A stretch of DNA of 19,187 nt, taken from contig CAJTUV010000049.1 in assembly GCA_910579515.1 (NCBI GenBank), positions 1 through 19,187 on the forward strand, read 5' to 3'. Shown piece by piece: positions 12,279 through 19,187 of this stretch. This DNA comes from an uncultured Hungatella sp. (lineage in GTDB: Bacteria > Bacillota > Clostridia > Lachnospirales > Lachnospiraceae). Position numbers and translations under genes: made by a program. Position 1 is the stretch's first letter. Each line of letters opens with the position of its first letter. The notes under the pieces were generated by a model. It was not told the origin of the DNA. It was given only the letters and a program-made list of their open reading frames with translations, and made no database searches.

Positions 12279-13649
12279 TTAATGAACCTCTGGCAGAGAA
12301 GCCATAGCCTTTTTCAGTTCTTCTTCTGCAGGAATATAATCTGTCATTTCCCCGTCGTTAAATCTCTGATATGCCACCATGTCAAAATATCCAGTTCCAG
12401 TCAGTCCAAAGACAATATTTTTTGCCTCCCCCGTCTCCTTGCACTTTAGCGCCTCGTCAATGGCTACCTTAATCGCATGGCTGCTCTCCGGCGCCGGCAA
12501 AATACCTTCTACTTTCGCAAAAATCTGAGCAGCCTTAAATACCTCAGTCTGCTCCACGCTTCTTGCAGTAAGGAGTCCCTGGTCATATAATTCCGATACA
12601 ATAGAGCTCATGCCGTGATACCGAAGTCCTCCTGAATGGCTGGCAGATGGGATAAAGCCGCTGCCTAAGGTATACATTTTAGACAGAGGGCAAACCCGCC
12701 CTGTATCGCAGAAATCATACGCATAGACGCCTCTTGTCAGACTTGGACAGGAAGCCGGTTCTACCGCAATCATCTCGTAATCTGCCTCGCCCTTTATCAT
12801 CTGGCCTGCAAACGGAGAGATCAGACCGCCTAAATTGGAACCGCCGCCTGCACAGCCGATAATCGTGTCCGCCTGAATCCCGTATTTGTCAAGAGCCGCC
12901 TTGGTCTCCAGACCGATAACAGACTGATGAAGCATAACCTGGGACAAAACCGAGCCCAGCACATAACGGTATCCTTCCTGGCTTACCGCCGCCTCCACAG
13001 CCTCAGAGATGGCGCAGCCTAGACTTCCCGTAGTCCCAGGAAACTCTGCGTTGATCTTTCTGCCTACCTCTGTGTTCATAGACGGAGAAGGAGTCACCTT
13101 TGCTCCATAGGTTCTCATCACCTCACGGCGGAAGGGCTTCTGCTCATAAGAACATTTCACCATATACACCTGACAGTCCAAATCAAGATAAGCGCAGGCC
13201 ATGGAAAGGGCGGTTCCCCACTGTCCGGCTCCGGTCTCTGTTGTCACGCCTTTAAGCCCCTGCTTCTTTGCATAGTATGCCTGGGCAATGGCAGAGTTTA
13301 ACTTATGGCTTCCTGAAGTGTTGTTGCCCTCAAACTTATAATAAATATGGGCGGGGGTGTCCAGCTTTTTCTCCAGACAATAAGCTCTCACCAGAGGAGA
13401 CGGACGATACATTTTATAGAAACTTCGAATCTCGTCAGGAATGTCAAAATAGGCGGTTTGGTCGTCTAACTCCTGTTTTGCCAATTCCATACAGAAAATA
13501 CCAGACAGTTCCTCTAAGGTAATCGGTTTTAAGGTTGTTGGATTTAACAGAGGCGCTGGCTTTTTCTTCATGTCTGCCCGCACATTATACCACTGCTTTG
13601 GCATCTCCTGCTCTTCAAGATAAATTTTGTAAGGGATCTCTTGTGTCAT
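12279..13649 (-). CDS. TrpB2-type tryptophan synthase beta-like PLP enzyme
   Basis: 456-residue fold-type II PLP enzyme of the TrpB-like (TrpB2) group, longer than TrpB1 (about 400). Family members join indole and serine, or O-phosphoserine, to make tryptophan, often without TrpA. Visible: the RPSPLVRA start of the core, PLP lysine Lys116 in GSHKLNSA, TETGAGQWG at 137-145, the phosphate-binding loop CAGGGSNLGG at 266-275, and the C-terminal GLTGTGYFD. No trpA or other trp gene is near, so it may salvage indole rather than complete a de novo pathway. A T-box leader reading UGG precedes it, which ties expression to uncharged tRNA-Trp and supports a tryptophan role. An AAAGGCAAGGAA ribosome site lies just before the ATG. 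The 74-residue gene follows after 4 nt. Confidence 0.9.
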   Translation of the reverse strand: MTQEIPYKIYLEEQEMPKQWYNVRADMKKKPAPLLNPTTLKPITLEELSGIFCMELAKQELDDQTAYFDIPDEIRSFYKMYRPSPLVRAYCLEKKLDTPAHIYYKFEGNNTSGSHKLNSAIAQAYYAKKQGLKGVTTETGAGQWGTALSMACAYLDLDCQVYMVKCSYEQKPFRREVMRTYGAKVTPSPSMNTEVGRKINAEFPGTTGSLGCAISEAVEAAVSQEGYRYVLGSVLSQVMLHQSVIGLETKAALDKYGIQADTIIGCAGGGSNLGGLISPFAGQMIKGEADYEMIAVEPASCPSLTRGVYAYDFCDTGRVCPLSKMYTLGSGFIPSASHSGGLRYHGMSSIVSELYDQGLLTARSVEQTEVFKAAQIFAKVEGILPAPESSHAIKVAIDEALKCKETGEAKNIVFGLTGTGYFDMVAYQRFNDGEMTDYIPAEEELKKAMASLPEVH

Positions 13650-13962
13650 GTCTGTTTCCTTGCCTTTCTTTGAATTTAAAAATAAAAAATTCTGCCCTGA
13701 TAGATCTCTCTAATAGGACAGAAGTTAACTTTCTGCGGTGCCACCTAAATTCGTTCCCAAAAAGAACGCGCTCTTTGCCATGTACCATCATACACTTCCT
13801 GCTGTAACGTGCAGTCACGTCTCGCCTACTCCCGTAGTTTCAGTTTGCCCTCACAGGTCCATTTCCTCTTCTTCCCATGACTGCAATTCCACCCCATGCA
13901 GCTCTCTGTCCATGTTTCAAAAAGGTACTCCTCCTGCTCAACGGTTTTTAATTAATTGAGTT
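13650..13962 (-). promoter_or_regulatory. T-box riboswitch, Trp (UGG) specifier
   Basis: A full T-box leader read on the minus strand. In order: AGTA (13929-13926), AGAGAG (13907-13902), the apical part with GGGGTGGAATTGCAG, then GAAATGGACC, where the loop-E GAA is followed by the specifier UGG (13861-13859) and a purine. Further on is the 14-nt T-box AGGTGGCACCGCAG (13746-13733), then a terminator. Uncharged tRNA-Trp would pair with UGG and the T-box and allow read-through into the TrpB2 gene. An AUG (Met) reading one base earlier is possible but fits the context less. Confidence 0.92.
13684..13723 (-). terminator. T-box attenuator terminator
   Basis: TTCTGTCCT (13723-13715) pairs with AGGGCAGAA (13698-13690), followed by six Ts (13689-13684). 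It lies just after the T-box sequence and is the alternative to the antiterminator. Confidence 0.88.
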
Positions 13963-13968
13963 GTGAGT

Positions 13969-13997
13969 ATCATATAATAGTTTGGAAAGAAAGTCAA
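13969..13997 (-). promoter_or_regulatory. Promoter of the T-box/TrpB2 operon
   Basis: TTGACT (13997-13992), a 17-bp spacer and TATGAT (13974-13969). The -35 overlaps the stop codon of the upstream radical SAM gene, so there is no separating terminator; read-through transcripts would meet the T-box attenuator. Confidence 0.8.
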
Positions 13998-14860
13998 GAG
14001 AGAAAAACCCGAAACAGCGGATAATCCCCAAACATCTCCCGATTTCCAAAATCTTTTCTTCCTCCATAAGCCAGATAACAGGAACAGAACTTCCTGGTAC
14101 ACGTCGGCGGCTCTTTAAAAAGTTCTTCCCTCTCCTCATACCAGTCGTTTTTCCAGACTGAGCTTATGTTACATCCACGTACCTTCCCGTCGCCTTCCAC
14201 AAAAATCCGATCGTAACACTGGCTGTTATCCGCCTTAACCCGTTTCAGCTCCTGACCAAAAAAGGGGTCTATGGCCTGAAACGCCTGAATTTCCGTCTGT
14301 GTATAAGGCCGTTTCAGTCCGTCCATTTTATTAATCCATAAATAAACTCGCTCTGGAAGACATTTTTTCAGAGTCTGAATCACTGTAAGATTTTCAGGAA
14401 CCCCCACAGCTCCCGCACTGATCAAAACCCCTGCGTTTCTTACATTCTCGCAGGCTTTGGCAAATTTCTCCACCTGAATCATCTCTGGGTGAAACGTGGC
14501 CCACAGCCGCAGCTTTTCCCTTTTTCCCCCAGCCTCCTCATAAAATTTCAAAGACCGTTCTAAAGGAAAACTGAGATTTGTCTGAGCCCCTACAGCCTCA
14601 ATCGCTTCCATACCTGAAAGAGAACCCAACCCTTTCCAGTACCAGGGATGAAGCAACGCTTCGCCATAAGGCGTCACCATCAGGGCACCGATTTTCAGAA
14701 TCTGAGCCCGCTTATGGATGCTGTCGCAAAAACGCTCCCATTGCTCTCTGTCCTTATAAAGCTCCTTTTCTGAGCTTCTGTGTTTGGAAAATGGGCAGTA
14801 ACTGCAATGATAATTACAGCTCTTTAAACTGCCACGGTAAAGAACCATGCGCTTGTCCAT
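13994..14860 (-). CDS. STM4011-family radical SAM protein
   Basis: 288-residue radical SAM enzyme, last gene of the five-gene operon. Cys15, Cys19 and Cys22 (SCNYHCSYC) bind the [4Fe-4S] cluster that cleaves S-adenosylmethionine; TPYGEALLH at 63-71 is the GE motif. A second cysteine group near the end, Cys230 (VRGCNIS), Cys254, Cys259 and Cys261 (TCTRKFCSC), resembles an auxiliary-cluster region of SPASM/Twitch type, found in enzymes that modify peptides. Family assignment to STM4011 rests on sequence feel and on the four STM4012-4015-like neighbours. Its ATG has GGGAGAT upstream and lies inside the end of the STM4012-like gene (47-nt overlap), so the two are tightly coupled. The substrate is unknown. 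Confidence 0.88.
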   Translation of the reverse strand: MDKRMVLYRGSLKSCNYHCSYCPFSKHRSSEKELYKDREQWERFCDSIHKRAQILKIGALMVTPYGEALLHPWYWKGLGSLSGMEAIEAVGAQTNLSFPLERSLKFYEEAGGKREKLRLWATFHPEMIQVEKFAKACENVRNAGVLISAGAVGVPENLTVIQTLKKCLPERVYLWINKMDGLKRPYTQTEIQAFQAIDPFFGQELKRVKADNSQCYDRIFVEGDGKVRGCNISSVWKNDWYEEREELFKEPPTCTRKFCSCYLAYGGRKDFGNREMFGDYPLFRVFLS

Positions 14861-16154
14861 GAATCATCTCCCACTGTGCCATTCGTTCCCCAATCTCTGT
14901 TGAAATCAACTGCGGTCCCAGATAGTCAGACAATCCCAGACCTTTTTGTGTCAAAGTCAGATATTCCTCCTCTGCCTCTTTTTCCATTGTGACAACCCCC
15001 TGCTCCTGCCAACAGCTAATCAAAGGAAAATCTTGTAAAACCTCTGTCCCAAAACAATTCCTATACCGTTTTATAGGAAGACCCGGCCGAATCAGAAGAT
15101 GGCGAATCACATACCGACGTTTCTCCTCTTCTTTGGAAAGAAAAATCCCATGAGAAATAACCGTAAAATCCCTGACAGCTTCAAAGTTTTCCAACTCTCT
15201 TATACAATCATGACGAGTTATGGCATAAGGCGTACAGAAATGGAGATTTCCCACATAGCTTCTTCCGCCGCATCCCAAAGCAAGGGAAGTGCCAAATCCA
15301 CAGTCAGAAAATGACCGTTTGTACTTCACAAACCGCCGCATGGAATCCTGGCGATAGCCATGGGCCTTTAAAAACGCGCTTGCCTCCTGATACTGCAAAT
15401 AGGCGTTCTCTGGTTCCAGCACCAGACCTTTTTTAAGTTTTTTTATAAGCCCCGCCCCATGTTTTACATAAAGGGGATAAAGGAAGATCTCCTGCGGATG
15501 AAATTTTAACCCCTTCTTTAAAGAATCTAAAAGCGATGTTATACTCTGGCCCGGAATCCCATAGATAAAGTCGATATTCACACAGGGAAAACCAAAAGAC
15601 ATCAAGAGTTCTAAAGCCTCCTGCGCTTTTTTTCCACTGTGGCTCCGCCCCAGAGTTTTTAATTCTGTTTCGGAAAAACTCTGGATTCCCATACTAACTC
15701 TGGTCACTCCCCACCTTTGAAGCAGTCTCAACTTCTCTGTATCAGTCTGATTAGGAGCCGTCTCTATGACAATTTCCCCGTCCTTCTCAAGACAAAGTTG
15801 ATCATTCACCAGAGAAAACATCCGTTCCAACTGTCTTTCTGTCAGCAAAAGGGGAGTCCCTCCGCCTATGGTAAAATCCGAAAACACGGTTTTGAAAGGC
15901 TTTAAAACGTGTCTGTATTCCTTGACCTGTCTCTCCACTCCATCCAGATATCGGTCTATTTCTTCATCTTTTGCCCCTGTCACAGAAAACAGATTGCAGT
16001 ATCCACATTTTGTCTGACAAAAAGGCAGATGGAGATATAATCCATGTCCATTCCCAGAGAGTCTCTCTCCATAATCTTTTAGATTTACCCCAGTCAGAGG
16101 CCCGTATGCGGTTTTGTGGGGATAACTGTACATGTATTGAAGATATGGATTCAT
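14814..16154 (-). CDS. STM4012-family radical SAM protein, HemN/HemW-like
   Basis: 446-residue radical SAM protein of the HemN/HemW superfamily. Cys46, Cys50 and Cys53 (LHLPFCQTKCGYC) are the cluster ligands, GGGTP at 97-101 is the SAM-binding loop, and GVTRVSMGIQSFSETEL plus NIDFIYGIPGQ follow as in HemW. After YC the sequence reads NLFS, without the fourth cysteine of true coproporphyrinogen dehydrogenase HemN, so haem synthesis is unlikely. Relatives include HemW (haem chaperone) and class C radical SAM methylases, which act on small molecules and natural products. The context with an STM4013-like hydrolase, an ATP-grasp and a second radical SAM enzyme fits the uncharacterised STM4012 family. 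GGAGG is upstream; the gap to the previous gene is 49 nt. Confidence 0.9.
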   Translation of the reverse strand: MNPYLQYMYSYPHKTAYGPLTGVNLKDYGERLSGNGHGLYLHLPFCQTKCGYCNLFSVTGAKDEEIDRYLDGVERQVKEYRHVLKPFKTVFSDFTIGGGTPLLLTERQLERMFSLVNDQLCLEKDGEIVIETAPNQTDTEKLRLLQRWGVTRVSMGIQSFSETELKTLGRSHSGKKAQEALELLMSFGFPCVNIDFIYGIPGQSITSLLDSLKKGLKFHPQEIFLYPLYVKHGAGLIKKLKKGLVLEPENAYLQYQEASAFLKAHGYRQDSMRRFVKYKRSFSDCGFGTSLALGCGGRSYVGNLHFCTPYAITRHDCIRELENFEAVRDFTVISHGIFLSKEEEKRRYVIRHLLIRPGLPIKRYRNCFGTEVLQDFPLISCWQEQGVVTMEKEAEEEYLTLTQKGLGLSDYLGPQLISTEIGERMAQWEMIHGQAHGSLPWQFKEL

Positions 16155-16203
16155 CCTGTTCCTCCTTCTCCCTGTATATGCCGATTGCCCTTGCTTAAGG
16201 ACT

Positions 16204-17082
16204 TTACAATAAAAAATGTTTATAAGGAATCTCCGTTACCTTTAAATGATTGATTCCATGAAATTGACAGCCATCTTCCCCATAACAGGTTCCATGATCG
16301 GAACAGCAGATGACAAAGGCGCCGCCTCTCTTAACTTTCCATTCTTCAAACAGTCGTCCCAGCTCCCTGTCTACGTAGCGCAGAGCTGCTTTATGGCTCT
16401 TTAAGCTGTCATGACTGGCGCCTTCTAAGTAAAAATAGTTGGGATAATGAATGGCATCTACATTCAGGTACAGAAAAATCCTCTGACTCTTAGAGACGTT
16501 TTCCATTTTCTTCAAAATAAAATCCACCTGATTTTTAGCGCTGTCCTTTACGCCGCAGCCAAAGGAAGGATTCCAAAAGCTTTTTTGAAAAAATCCAGGA
16601 AACACCTTCCCCAGATCAGAACGTTTGTCAAAGAAAGATACTCCACCCACGCACCAGGTTTCATACCTGTCTTGTGCCAGCCCTTCCATAATGGTGGCTC
16701 CAGAAAATCCATAGGCTCCTTCGGGCGTTTTCTTTCCCATGCCAATCTGTTTTGGGAAAAATAACAGCTCCTGGTCCATCATGTTTTTAGCCTCATAGGG
16801 GCTGGGCAGAAAACCTGCAAACATGGCGTGATGGGAGGGCCAGGTAAAATTCCCCGGAGCCTGACGTCTTTCCCATGGCCCATATTGATTCAGCATCGGC
16901 GTTTTGCCTGCCAGCTCTTCCTCTTTTGCCGCATCATACCGAAGGGTGTCCAGACAAACAAACAAAATATCCTTTTTCCCCACTACCTGATTCATATCAA
17001 CAGAAGATTCTCTTTTATCCCTGGAATAGGTAAAAAGCCGAAAAGGAACCTCTCCTGTCATCTCTGATTTTTCCATAGCCAT
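16204..17082 (-). CDS. STM4013/SEN3800-family hydrolase (alkaline phosphatase superfamily)
   Basis: 292-residue metal-dependent hydrolase of the alkaline phosphatase/sulfatase superfamily, cytosolic (no signal peptide). Asp45 (FVCLDTLRYD) is the first metal ligand, the nucleophile region is NFTWPSHHAMFAG with Thr80, Asp209 and His212 (NVDAIHYP) follow, and Asp262-His263 with His275 (CSDHGTCYGEDG..FHG) complete the site. The nucleophile position aligned with C/S-x-P-S-R of sulfatases is Thr-Trp-Pro-Ser-His, so it cannot form formylglycine; phosphatase or phosphodiesterase chemistry is more likely. The gene overlaps the ATP-grasp gene by 25 nt. Start choice is open: 17082 (used here, GGAG 11 nt away) or the ATG at 17076 (GAGGG 7 nt away). 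Substrate unknown. Confidence 0.87.
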   Translation of the reverse strand: MAMEKSEMTGEVPFRLFTYSRDKRESSVDMNQVVGKKDILFVCLDTLRYDAAKEEELAGKTPMLNQYGPWERRQAPGNFTWPSHHAMFAGFLPSPYEAKNMMDQELLFFPKQIGMGKKTPEGAYGFSGATIMEGLAQDRYETWCVGGVSFFDKRSDLGKVFPGFFQKSFWNPSFGCGVKDSAKNQVDFILKKMENVSKSQRIFLYLNVDAIHYPNYFYLEGASHDSLKSHKAALRYVDRELGRLFEEWKVKRGGAFVICCSDHGTCYGEDGCQFHGINHLKVTEIPYKHFLL

Positions 17083-18125
17083 TCCCTCATCATCTCCGCC
17101 TGATGGCGGTAAATCACATTTTTCTCATAAATATCTTGATAGATCAAATCGCCCTGGCCATTCATCTCGATTATTCTCGGTCTTAGGCTTCCCCTTTCCA
17201 AAAGGATATCAATTCCCACACTTCTTAAACCAGGGTAACACTTTGAAGCCTCCTGACACAAAGTTGTCACACGGTTCCAAACCGAAGGAGAAAGTCCCAG
17301 CTCTGATCCCTTAAGAGGATGATTATTCAGGTGCAGATTGGTGATAGGACCAGAAGAAAGACGAGCCAGAACAAAATCCAGCCGCCCATCCTGAACGACT
17401 GCCCGCAGATCGTAAGAAAATCCCTGATGTTTTGCTTTGGCATACCACCGCTCTATCACAACTTCCAGTCCCAAAAGCCGTTCCAGCAAAGAAACCACCT
17501 GATCTCTGTCCGTAAACTTTCGAAGACGCTTAGTATTCACCAGACCATGCGTCAAAGGATCCTCCATACCACAAGTGTACAGAATCATCTGCCCTGTCCT
17601 TGGCTGCCAGCAAAAAGCCGCTGCTCCGGCAGCCCCAGAGCCTTGATTCGGTTTTATAAAAACCTGAAAGATTCTTTGTTTCTCCATGGCCTCTAAAAGT
17701 ACAGGAACGGCAGGTTCCTTCTGAAAAGAACCTGCCTCTTTTTCCTGTTTGATAAAGTCTATGTTCTTTAGAGCCTCTGTCACAGGAAGACCTGCCTCTT
17801 TCAGACGCTTTTTACATCCTCTTTTGTTTAAAAGGGCCTGAATACTTTCTGGAGAATTTAAAAACGTAATATTCCCCTTTTTACCCAGTTTTTCCAGCTG
17901 TCTTAAGTTTTCTTTGTACTCCTCAGTCAGCCTCTCCATTTCCTCAAGGCGGCAGTTCTCCCATAAAGGCGGATCAATTTTCAGAAAAATATTCTGCCAG
18001 GATTCCATTTCCTGAAAATCTTTCCATTTCACCAAATCGAACCGTATCCCTGCCTCTTTGACGCCTTTCTCCAGGAAGACAGTCCGTTTTGTTCCCTCAT
18101 CTCCAAGAAGAACCACCCGACTCAT
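17058..18125 (-). CDS. STM4014-family ATP-grasp protein
   Basis: 355-residue ATP-grasp enzyme. The fold activates a carboxylate as an acyl phosphate and joins it to an amine or thiol, as in RimK and glutathione synthase. Residues 1-100 look like the N-terminal subdomain (VVLLGDEGTKRT). Further marks: QALLNKRGCKKRLKEAGLPV at 96-115, the ATP-binding lysine Lys158 in FIKPNQGSGAAG, YDLRAVVQDG at 238-247, and metal ligands Asp306 (GIDILLE), Glu320 and Asn322 (IIEMNGQGD). It overlaps the LRR-like gene by 4 nt (ATGA) and the hydrolase gene by 25 nt. The carboxylate may lie on a small molecule or on the STM4015-like protein; sequence alone does not decide. Confidence 0.88.
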   Translation of the reverse strand: MSRVVLLGDEGTKRTVFLEKGVKEAGIRFDLVKWKDFQEMESWQNIFLKIDPPLWENCRLEEMERLTEEYKENLRQLEKLGKKGNITFLNSPESIQALLNKRGCKKRLKEAGLPVTEALKNIDFIKQEKEAGSFQKEPAVPVLLEAMEKQRIFQVFIKPNQGSGAAGAAAFCWQPRTGQMILYTCGMEDPLTHGLVNTKRLRKFTDRDQVVSLLERLLGLEVVIERWYAKAKHQGFSYDLRAVVQDGRLDFVLARLSSGPITNLHLNNHPLKGSELGLSPSVWNRVTTLCQEASKCYPGLRSVGIDILLERGSLRPRIIEMNGQGDLIYQDIYEKNVIYRHQAEMMREWLWKNQR

Positions 18126-18979
18126 TCTGTCAACATGGCGTTCATCCAGATTTCGCCGTCATATTCGTCTGGTTCATTAAACTCTGAGGCGTCGATTTCC
18201 ACTGGCAAAGCCTCCAGATTCTCTACCATCTCCTCTGACATGTAGTGATAATGTACATCCAAAGTCTTGATATTCGGATAGGAGGGAAGGGTTTCTAAAA
18301 GCATGGCTCCGCCCTTGTCCGTCAGGGTTCCGTTTGCCAAGTCCAGGGTGTGTATCTGTCCCATATATTTACTCTTTAAAACAATCTCTGTCAGCTCATC
18401 CTGAATCTCACTGTCCTCAATCCCTAAGTATTCCAGGCTTGGAAAATCCGATTTCTCCAAAAACGTCCGAATAGTCTCCCCGTTTCCATCAAATCCATAA
18501 TTGTCAATTCCTATGTACAAAACCAGCTTTTTCAGATTTGGCAGCTTGGCCTTTTGAATCTCCTCAATCACGGATACAGGAAGTCCGCCGCAAATGATCG
18601 TCAGGGATTCTAAATTCTCATGGCGCACATCTCCCAGCCTTAAGTCCATGCTGCCCTTAATGGTCAGTTCCTTTAACTGAGGCATAGCCGTCCACAATTT
18701 TCCATAGTCTCCCTGCATGATCCAGGAGACCTCGCACTCCTCATAATCCATATCTCCAAGGAACAACTTTTCCACATGAGAGAACTTTTCTTTATTGTCC
18801 ACAATTCCATCAAGGATAGTTTGACAGTCCTCTTCCCAGGCGTTTCCCCAGCTTCCGATAATCAAGTCGGTCACCTGAGGAAACTCTGGGTCCTTTAACA
18901 GATCCTCCACCAGGGTGGCGGGACCTTTGCCGTCCTCATATTGCTCATAATCGTATTGATACGTTTTTGTCTTTCCCAT
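18122..18979 (-). CDS. STM4015-family leucine-rich-repeat-like protein
   Basis: 285-residue soluble acidic protein, first gene of the operon. From about residue 35 it has irregular leucine-rich-type strands: VTDLIIGSWG, VEKLFLGDMD, LKELTIKGSMDL, NLESLTIICGGLP, LPNLKKLVLYIG, FPSLEYLGIEDSE, IHTLDLANGTLTDKGG and PNIKTLDVHYHYMSEE. QGDYGKLWTAMPQLKEL and the SWG and GGLP motifs match my recollection of the STM4015 family, which has no known activity. No catalytic motif is seen, so it is more likely a scaffold or the substrate of the other four proteins. The end is acidic (FNEPDEYDGEIWMNAMLTE) and set apart from the repeats. AGGAGG stands upstream of the ATG and a strong promoter lies 57 bp away. 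Confidence 0.88.
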   Translation of the reverse strand: MGKTKTYQYDYEQYEDGKGPATLVEDLLKDPEFPQVTDLIIGSWGNAWEEDCQTILDGIVDNKEKFSHVEKLFLGDMDYEECEVSWIMQGDYGKLWTAMPQLKELTIKGSMDLRLGDVRHENLESLTIICGGLPVSVIEEIQKAKLPNLKKLVLYIGIDNYGFDGNGETIRTFLEKSDFPSLEYLGIEDSEIQDELTEIVLKSKYMGQIHTLDLANGTLTDKGGAMLLETLPSYPNIKTLDVHYHYMSEEMVENLEALPVEIDASEFNEPDEYDGEIWMNAMLTE

Positions 18980-19035
18980 AAATAAACGTCCTCCTGAATA
19001 TCATAGAATACTGCGCAAAGCGGCGCGTTTTCTCT

Positions 19036-19064
19036 ATTATACTCCAAGCGTTGTGGGAATGCAA
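19036..19064 (-). promoter_or_regulatory. Promoter of the STM4015-4011 operon
   Basis: TTGCAT (19064-19059), a 17-bp spacer and TATAAT (19041-19036), a perfect -10. The leader is about 50 nt. No operator repeat or riboswitch-like structure is seen around it, so constitutive sigma-A expression is the simplest reading. Confidence 0.85.
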
Positions 19065-19090
19065 TTTGTTTCTGGTCATGCCCAAACTGC

Positions 19091-19131
19091 AAGGGGCTGT
19101 CGCACTAAGTAATTAGTGCGCAGCTCCTTTT
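19091..19131. repeat. Long stem-loop near the window edge
   Basis: GGGGCTGTCGCACTAA (19093-19108), loop GTAA, TTAGTGCGCAGCTCC (19113-19127): 15 pairs with one bulged T and one G-T, then TTTT on the plus strand. No plus-strand gene precedes it, so a simple terminator role is odd. The GGGGCTGTC start resembles ends I associate with some Firmicutes insertion elements; identity is uncertain. Confidence 0.6.
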
Positions 19132-19137
19132 CTATGC

Positions 19138-19177
19138 AAAAAAATAACTGCTAGACCTCGAAAGAATCCGGCAGTTA
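19138..19177 (-). terminator. Terminator-like hairpin for a gene beyond the right edge
   Basis: On the minus strand TAACTGC (19177-19171), a 19-nt loop and GCAGTTA (19151-19145), followed by seven Ts (19144-19138). It would end a minus-strand transcript entering from the right and so insulate the STM4015 promoter. Confidence 0.55.
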
Positions 19178-19187
19178 GTGTAAAATT

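Noticed and set aside
12279..13649. Calling the PLP enzyme canonical TrpB (trpB)
   Set aside because: Length, N-terminal extension and absence of trpA fit the TrpB2 group better; the symbol was left empty.

Overview
The window looks like a chromosomal segment of a Clostridia bacterium, most probably a Lachnospiraceae member. Four things suggest this: AT-rich Firmicutes-style promoters (TTGACA/TATAAT) and strong AGGAGG ribosome sites; the order rplU-prp-rpmA-obg-yhbY-nadD-yqeK-rsfS; an L27 precursor with the Firmicutes N-terminal extension next to its protease Prp; and a lexA gene divergent from a LysM division-inhibitor-like gene under CGAAC-N4-GTT boxes. These are reading-based family assignments; no database search was run.

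Layout, left to right. (1) 87-2468: a small coiled-coil protein (minus), then a plus-strand pair, a TtcA-type tRNA thiolase and a Xer-like tyrosine recombinase, overlapping by 23 nt. (2) 2473-3588: an SOS module. A YneA-like LysM protein and lexA are divergent across a 198-bp region with five LexA-box-like sites. (3) 3589-4017: a gene-free, AT-rich stretch with the lexA and rsfS terminators, seven AGGTTA/TAACCT motifs and nested inverted repeats. (4) 4018-8332, minus: the conserved ribosome-assembly and NAD cluster, from the rplU promoter and leader through rplU, prp, rpmA, an internal terminator, obg, yhbY, nadD, yqeK and rsfS. (5) 8356-12014, minus: an accessory block with a secreted GH25 muramidase carrying 14 cell-wall-binding repeats of exactly 20 residues, a cupin, a DUF2971 protein and a DUF3795 cysteine-rich protein. 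(6) 12050-13997, minus: a TrpB2-type PLP enzyme and a 74-residue protein, behind a complete T-box leader whose specifier reads UGG (Trp). (7) 13994-19064, minus: a five-gene operon matching the uncharacterised STM4015-STM4014-STM4013-STM4012-STM4011 families: a leucine-rich-repeat-like protein, an ATP-grasp enzyme, an alkaline-phosphatase-superfamily hydrolase and two radical SAM enzymes. (8) 19091-19187: two stem-loops at the edge, one looking like a terminator for a gene beyond the window.

The STM4011-4015 operon is the best candidate for an undescribed system. Its genes are overlapping or closely spaced, share one near-consensus promoter, and combine activities (ATP-dependent ligation, two radical chemistries, a hydrolase, a protein scaffold) typical of peptide or small-molecule modification pathways. 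The product is unknown. Secondary points of interest are the five-site SOS control region, the Trp T-box in front of a TrpB2 with no other trp gene nearby, and the repeat-rich gap after lexA.
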